A DNA stretch of 12,270 bases from Acanthaster planci. Its lineage: Eukaryota; Echinodermata; Asteroidea; Valvatida; Acanthasteridae. Below are positions 8,410 to 12,270 of the stretch, piece after piece (position 1 is the stretch's first letter; every line of letters begins with the position of its first letter). Location of the stretch: NCBI RefSeq assembly GCF_001949145.1, contig NW_019091485.1, forward strand, positions 742,602-754,871, given 5' to 3'. A program made the position numbers and the translations under genes. The notes under the pieces are model-generated. The model was given only the letters and a program-made list of their open reading frames with translations. It had not been told where the DNA came from and did no database searches.

Positions 8410-8597
8410 GCGCCCGGTGAAGCAGGGTGTGTGGAACTTAAATTGGAATTATGGTTGAAGTATATGAAAGAAAAACGATTTGGACCCTAGTGAAGATGTT
8501 AAAAGAACAATCAGAAATGACAGGAACACAGACACTCGATGCCCTCTTATCCACTTCGGTAAAAACAAAGACCAGACCCAGGAGTGAACCAGTCAGG
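8410..8597 (+). CDS. Candidate exon carrying a start codon at 8451, unknown protein
   Basis: An acceptor-like ACATTTCACTTTAG ends at 8409, and a near-consensus donor CAGG|GTGAGT sits at 8597/8598. ATG at 8451 has a favourable context (A at -3, G at +4: AATTATGG). From there 49 codons run stop-free to the donor in phase 0. The peptide starts MVEVYERKTIWTLVKMLKEQ, passes through SEMTGTQTLDALL and ends TRPRSEPVR: charged, with no signal peptide, and I do not recognise it. If spliced this way, 8410-8450 is 5' UTR, since an in-frame TAA lies just upstream (about 8439-8441). Another frame from 8410 is open to a TAG (about 8488) and would make a terminal exon instead. Chance is possible: 49 codons alone is not significant, and the case rests on the splice and start contexts. 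Confidence 0.28.
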
Positions 8598-8872
8598 GTG
8601 AGTTAGATCAAATGTCTCATTTTTTAATGTCAATTTTTTTACTGACTGATTCAAGGGAGTACAAGTACAATTTGTGTAGACAATGGACGTGCAGAGTCCC
8701 ACCTTTAATTAGTACTGTACGTGTGCATAAGCTGAGGGGAGATTCAACCTTATGATTGGCATGACTTTAATTTCTATCATTGTGGCATATTGGTTCAGTC
8801 TTTGCCTCCATCCTTGATGACATATCAAGAAAGAGGCCTGTATGTAACAGTTGTGATGACTGCTTTTCTCAG

Positions 8873-8956
8873 GGCCCAGTCATTTTTTATATTGGGAACT
8901 CAGTTTTAGCTCACATGGGTAGGTCCAGTGGGACTTCCCACTGTTTCTTTTGTTAG
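8873..8956 (+). CDS. Very tentative terminal exon after a good acceptor
   Basis: ATGACTGCTTTTCTCAG ends at 8872 and is a good 3' splice site. Reading on in phase 0, the phase left open by the 8597 donor, gives 27 codons starting GPVIFYIGNSVLAHMG and a TAG at 8954-8956. Phase compatibility with the upstream candidate is a one-in-three coincidence, and the peptide is not recognised. A donor-like GG|GTAGGT at about 8918 would give a shorter internal exon. The overlapping minus-strand 63-codon frame (8880-9071) has no support either. Confidence 0.14.
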   Translation, partial: GPVIFYIGNSVLAHMGRSSGTSHCFFC

Positions 8957-9142
8957 GGAAGTTGGGACTGAGTTGTGAGAAATTTGTCCCTGTAATTTCA
9001 ACACATGTAAAATTTCCTTCAACCCAGGACCAGGTTGGGTTGAGTAGGCCCTCTCCACATTCAGAAAACAATTTCTTTGTCAGGAAAGTCTGGATGAGTT
9101 TTTGGTACCCATAACTTCTTGGCTTTTTTAAACTGGTATGGT

Positions 9143-9240
9143 GTCCCCATATAAACCTGGTAACAAGTATGGGTGTACTTGCCCAACAATTGTGGGGACC
9201 AAAAACATTGTAGGGACATAAAATGTCCCTACTACCAGGT
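9143..9240. mobile_element. Nested-palindrome repeat of GTCCC/GGGAC type
   Basis: Three inverted pairs share this segment: GTCCCCA (9143-9149) with TGGGGAC (9193-9199); ACCTGGTA (9155-9162) with TACCAGGT (9233-9240); and a 10-bp perfect stem GTAGGGACAT (9210-9219) with ATGTCCCTAC (9223-9232) around an AAA loop. The repeated GTCCC/GGGAC theme resembles short non-autonomous DNA elements that I recall from fish and marine invertebrates, though I cannot name one. Outer boundaries and a target duplication are not resolved. Confidence 0.4.
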
Positions 9241-9245
9241 CCTCA

Positions 9246-9627
9246 TTTGCCTTATAAAAGAAATTGTTCCCGTAACACAATGAAGGCCTGACCATGTTCA
9301 TGTAAGGGTGTGCTTATCTTGATGAACTTATTTCAACATGCTGAGCTCAGTCAGTCCGATGACAGTCAGACACTGGTACGATTCCTAGAAGCCAGTCGTA
9401 TTCGTTACTGGGCACATTAGAAACAATTTTACGAGTTAAAAAGCAGCCTGTTAAAAATTTCTTTTCTCATAATCACTCACAAAGTACAGGAACATACATG
9501 TACAGTGTATACACGTGTGTACAGTTACATGTACATGTATATCAGGTTACTGTATGTTTATTACATAATTAATATACATATTGTATTTTATTGTAATTGT
9601 GTTTTAGTTTGCAGAACAATTTTCAAT
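9246..9627. other. Unassigned stretch with a TACATG cluster
   Basis: No gene is seen. Positions 9494-9541 are a cluster of TACATGTA/GTGTATACAC palindromic words. GGTACGATTCC at 9375-9385 matches the Pol III B-box consensus, with a loosely A-box-like word near 9342-9352, but the spacing (33 bp) is short and no T-arm stem forms. A 70-codon frame (9505-9717) spans this cluster and the next repeat and is spurious. Confidence 0.5.
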
Positions 9628-9855
9628 CCTCAACCCTGCTCTGGACCAGGGTTGAGGGCTGTCAACCTGGGTTTACAATGGTTCATGCTTATCTCTGGGT
9701 TGACCTCGCCCCAGTGAGCTCGGTTCGCATGAAACAAGTGTAAAACAATAATATAGGGTAGAAAAATTGAATATTCAACCCAGGGCAGTCATGAGGTTTT
9801 TTTGCCCAGGGTTGAGTTCAACCCACGTGAACAGGCAGTAGTGTGAAAAGGCTTT
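9628..9855. mobile_element. CAACCC/GGGTTG palindromic repeat, probable MITE remnant
   Basis: CCTCAACCCTG (9628-9638) and CAGGGTTGAGG (9647-9657) form an 11-bp perfect hairpin. TCAACCCAGGGCA (9775-9787) pairs 12/13 with TGCCCAGGGTTGA (9803-9815), and GGGTTGA (9809-9815) also pairs with TCAACCC (9818-9824). Further copies of the word occur at about 9662 and 9697. Read on the minus strand, the right edge is AAAGCCTTTTCACACTAC (9838-9855), like the C/T-rich, CACACT-containing termini I remember from palindromic MITE families. A matching left terminus is absent, so the element is either truncated on that side or extends further than I can trace. Confidence 0.42.
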
Positions 9856-9868
9856 ATGTGTAGGCCTG

Positions 9869-9915
9869 CATGTACATGTACAGTACATGTACTTATCACA
9901 TTCATGTACATGTAG
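9869..9915. repeat. TACATG palindrome cluster
   Basis: Two closely spaced runs (about 9870-9892 and 9903-9915) consist of overlapping GTACATGTAC words, abutting the CAACCC element. They have the same character as the arrays at 2031-2175 and 9494-9541, but without a higher-order unit. Confidence 0.8.
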
Positions 9916-10474
9916 GTATTTGGAAAATTTTTCAAAATGAGGATGAAGGGCTTTATTAAAGTGAGAAATTATTTTTGTCCTGAACCTTTTTAAAATTCAC
10001 CTGGTCATTTGATCTCTTCAAACTTAGAAAAGTCTTCACATTACACAACCCTCCTGCCAGGTTGTGGCCTATATGTGGACACCTTGTGTCATATACAAAC
10101 TTGCATGTACACGGAAGCTTTTATGGTACAAAATACCGCTATACCAAGAAAGTAGCCACAAATAACTGGATCATTTTCATCTAGGGTGTCGGAGTACGTA
10201 TTATGATTCCCTGTGTTATGTCTTAGAATAGGATACACAGAGAATGCTAGACATGCTGGAGCCTTAAGGGGACACAATTGGCGTGACAACCTGGAAATTC
10301 TGTATGCCATTTGCGGAATAACCAAAATAAGACTTGTGCCCAGAGCCATGTCAAGTTCTGTCAGTCAGAGGTGTGAATTTGTCAGCATTACTTAACATGA
10401 CTTCTTAGGGGGTGGTGACAGTTTATTAATATGGAGGTGTATTAGATTTACTGGGGAGCTAGTATCAGCTGGAT

Positions 10475-10486
10475 TTTACCGGTAAA
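10475..10486. repeat. 12-bp palindrome TTTACCGGTAAA
   Basis: A perfect dyad and the third TACCGGTA octamer. It lies just upstream of the long pyrimidine tract that ends at 10523. Confidence 0.85.
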
Positions 10487-10493
10487 TAACAAA

Positions 10494-10523
10494 TCCTCCT
10501 GCTCCATCTGTCTCCTCCCACAG
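10494..10523 (+). promoter_or_regulatory. Strong 3' splice-site-like pyrimidine tract
   Basis: About 25 of the roughly 30 bases before the CAG at 10521-10523 are pyrimidines, making this the best acceptor-like sequence in the window. Downstream, one frame is open for 24 codons (starts SVSTKLRRCPFSKC) to a TAG at 10596-10598; the other two stop within six codons. No consensus donor follows before the stop (only GTTAGG at about 10594). It could be the acceptor of a short terminal or non-coding exon, or a fortuitous CT-rich tract. Confidence 0.22.
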
Positions 10524-11384
10524 TCAGTTTCCACTAAACTAAGACGTTGCCCTTTCTCCAAATGTCATCCCACCTGCTTTGTTTATACTTTAGGTTAGGG
10601 AGAACTAGGGATATCCCTCTTGCATGCACGTGTACAGATTACTAGTTAATATTAACTGCACTTTGTAAAAGTCATGAGGCTGGAAATACCAGGCTCTAGA
10701 GAGTCGCAGTTTCTTAAGATAGTTTTTGCAAAGATACTATTTGCCCTAGCTCATCTGTCCCGCAGGAGCATCATCCTTGAAATTCCCACCGTCTTTCGAG
10801 GATCATTCTTGCCAGGCATAGCTAAACAGCAGAGCATTACCAGCTGAGGGGCCTACATGACAAGGATTTTAAGCAGCGTGTTGGCCAATCATTTCAGAGT
10901 GGATTCCCTGAAACCAGTGAAAAGCGGTACCAGAACAAGCAGGGGAGCTGTTCAGTATGCCCTGGTTGCAGCAGGGATTTCTAAAGTGTTTATCTAGTGA
11001 TCAGGAATCCTGATTGGAGTCTCAGAAACTGAGGCTTTGGTCCATTGGATTGGTGTATCTATGGGAATTGGGTTTCAATTGCCATGATGTTTGTCCTATA
11101 CAGATGCTCGTAATTGCTCCATTATCAGAATCTCTAAATGACTCTTTAATGTTCAAAAGCTGATAACAAACAGCAACAAACCAGATGTTCTCATCTTCAT
11201 GTACTCGTTATCCATTGATATTTCTTTGAATTCCAATAGTACGGTAGTTGATGGCTGGATGGTTAGACATTTCCAGCCACCTGGCGTCTAACCCAAACTT
11301 CCCAAAACTTGTTTTAGCATCGAATGAAAGACAATGGCTGGCCAGTTACATCTGATCTTATTACATGTTAACTTAAGTATCTGG

Positions 11385-11410
11385 ATGACATTTAAAAAAA
11401 TAAATGTCAT
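11385..11410. repeat. 10-bp perfect hairpin with an A6 loop
   Basis: ATGACATTTA (11385-11394) pairs exactly with TAAATGTCAT (11401-11410) around AAAAAA. No flanking gene gives it a role. It could be a replication- or slippage-generated palindrome. Confidence 0.75.
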
Positions 11411-12270
11411 GAAATTCTCGCAGGTAAAATGGCATATGTACGCGTACAAATACAAACAGTTAAGTCAGCAGTGATATTTAGAGAGACCAGATGCTTTTCA
11501 AATATCAATCAGATTTAGAAATATTGGTTTACCATGGATCTGCATGGTCTTGACATCTCACAAGAACCCCTTGACAAATGAAGCACGCAATATTCAAATA
11601 TTTGAAGAAAGCACGTGTCTTCACGCCTGACCATGGTGAGACGCATCTCTCTCGCCGTGGTTCACGTGCAGGTGCAGGTTTTTCATCTTTCATTGGAGTT
11701 CTTACCCCAACCACTGGCTTTCAGAAAGTCACAGCTTCTTGCTCTGTTCAAGCCAGATCCTCCTTGAATTGAAAAAAAAGAAAAAATCCAAGAATATCTT
11801 AAGTCATTTTTACATGTAACCATGTGTGTGAGAGCACATGTACCAGTAGCTGCCTGCAGATGAAGTCTGAACTCAAACCACATTTCTTAATTACACTCCG
11901 TGATTCATGATCAGAGTTGATACATGCATATTGAGATGTACATGTAATTCAAAACAGGAGGCTAAACTAGCACAGGATGTTTGAAAGGTAAGGAACTACT
12001 TAATATCCAGACTTGTACATGTATGTTCTGGTTGTTTTGGTTTATTGGATGGGCTTAGACATATATGTATGTATGTAAACTGCCTGGTTCAATCCTTACT
12101 CTGGTGTAGATCAAGATATCATTTCTATCCTGAATAAAACGGTCAATTGTCCCCTCCCCCCCTCTGGATTGTCACTTCTGAAGAAACAAAATCCTTTTGC
12201 CTGAATCAGCCTTTTCATGCAGTGTGTCAGTGGTGCAACTGTTTTTGAATGGCAAAATTCCCCCCTAGGC

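Larger units (their letters stand above)
9916..12270. other. Unassigned non-coding stretch
   Basis: No gene is supportable. Frames of 60-86 codons at 10089-10395 and 11529-11883 overlap on both strands without recognisable domains. A CAG|GTAAAA junction at 11423/11424 is a weak recursive-splice look-alike. A GAAAG|GTAAGG donor-like site at about 11988 lacks an open acceptor-bounded frame upstream. A C-rich pyrimidine run lies at about 12150-12166. TACATG-type motifs recur at about 11930-11943 and 12013-12022. Confidence 0.5.

Noticed and set aside
8926-8943. CAGTGGGA and TCCCACTG dyad.
   Set aside because: An 8-bp arm with a 2-base centre in isolation. I could not tie it to the nearby GTCCC or CAACCC elements.
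9342-9385. B box GGTACGATTCC with an upstream A-box-like AGCTCAGTC, suggesting a tRNA or SINE head.
   Set aside because: The boxes are only 33 bp apart, the T-arm has mostly mismatches and no acceptor stem forms. At most it is a decayed SINE fragment.

Overview
This window looks like non-coding DNA, intergenic or intronic, from an animal nuclear genome. By eye it is A+T-rich, roughly 40% G+C. It has no bacterial-style gene packing and no operons, rRNA, tRNA or CRISPR. There is no long conserved ORF: the longest ATG-initiated frames are 102-136 codons, and about that many would be expected by chance in 12 kb of six-frame sequence at this composition. The texture is scattered self-complementary TACATGTA/GTACATGTAC motifs, TACCGGTA palindromes, TAGGCCTA-like words and several short palindromic elements. 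It reminds me of marine invertebrates, especially deuterostomes such as echinoderms, hemichordates or amphioxus. That placement is an impression, not a proof.

Layout. Positions 1-633 are unassigned. A compact MITE-like element with 17-bp perfect inverted ends (634-833) follows; it carries CRE, CACGCCC, ETS and CCAAT words. After unassigned DNA there is a degenerate interspersed repeat (about 1659-1745) and a TACATG satellite with an exactly duplicated 36-bp unit (2031-2175). A 217-bp hAT-like MITE at 2909-3125 has 14-bp inverted ends and a near-perfect 8-bp target duplication. The best candidate internal exon is 4768-4869 (+ strand, 102 nt, strong flanking splice sites). An 80-nt imperfect hairpin lies at 7113-7192, a recursive-splice-like AG|GT junction at 7680/7681 and a 22-bp tandem duplication at 7891-7938. 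A second candidate exon, possibly holding a start codon, is 8410-8597 (+ strand). From 9143 to 9855 there are two clusters of palindromic repeat remnants, one built on GTCCC/GGGAC arms and one on CAACCC/GGGTTG arms, with a TACATG cluster between them. The rest, to 12270, holds only a strong pyrimidine tract with an AG (10523), a 10-bp hairpin (11385-11410) and scattered palindromes.

No gene product can be named with confidence. If the exon candidates are real, all lie on the + strand, so the window may be mostly introns of one or two + strand genes. Nothing here amounts to a demonstrated new system. The most distinctive items are the two well-bounded MITEs, the first of which carries promoter-type motifs, and the splice-site-bounded open segments.
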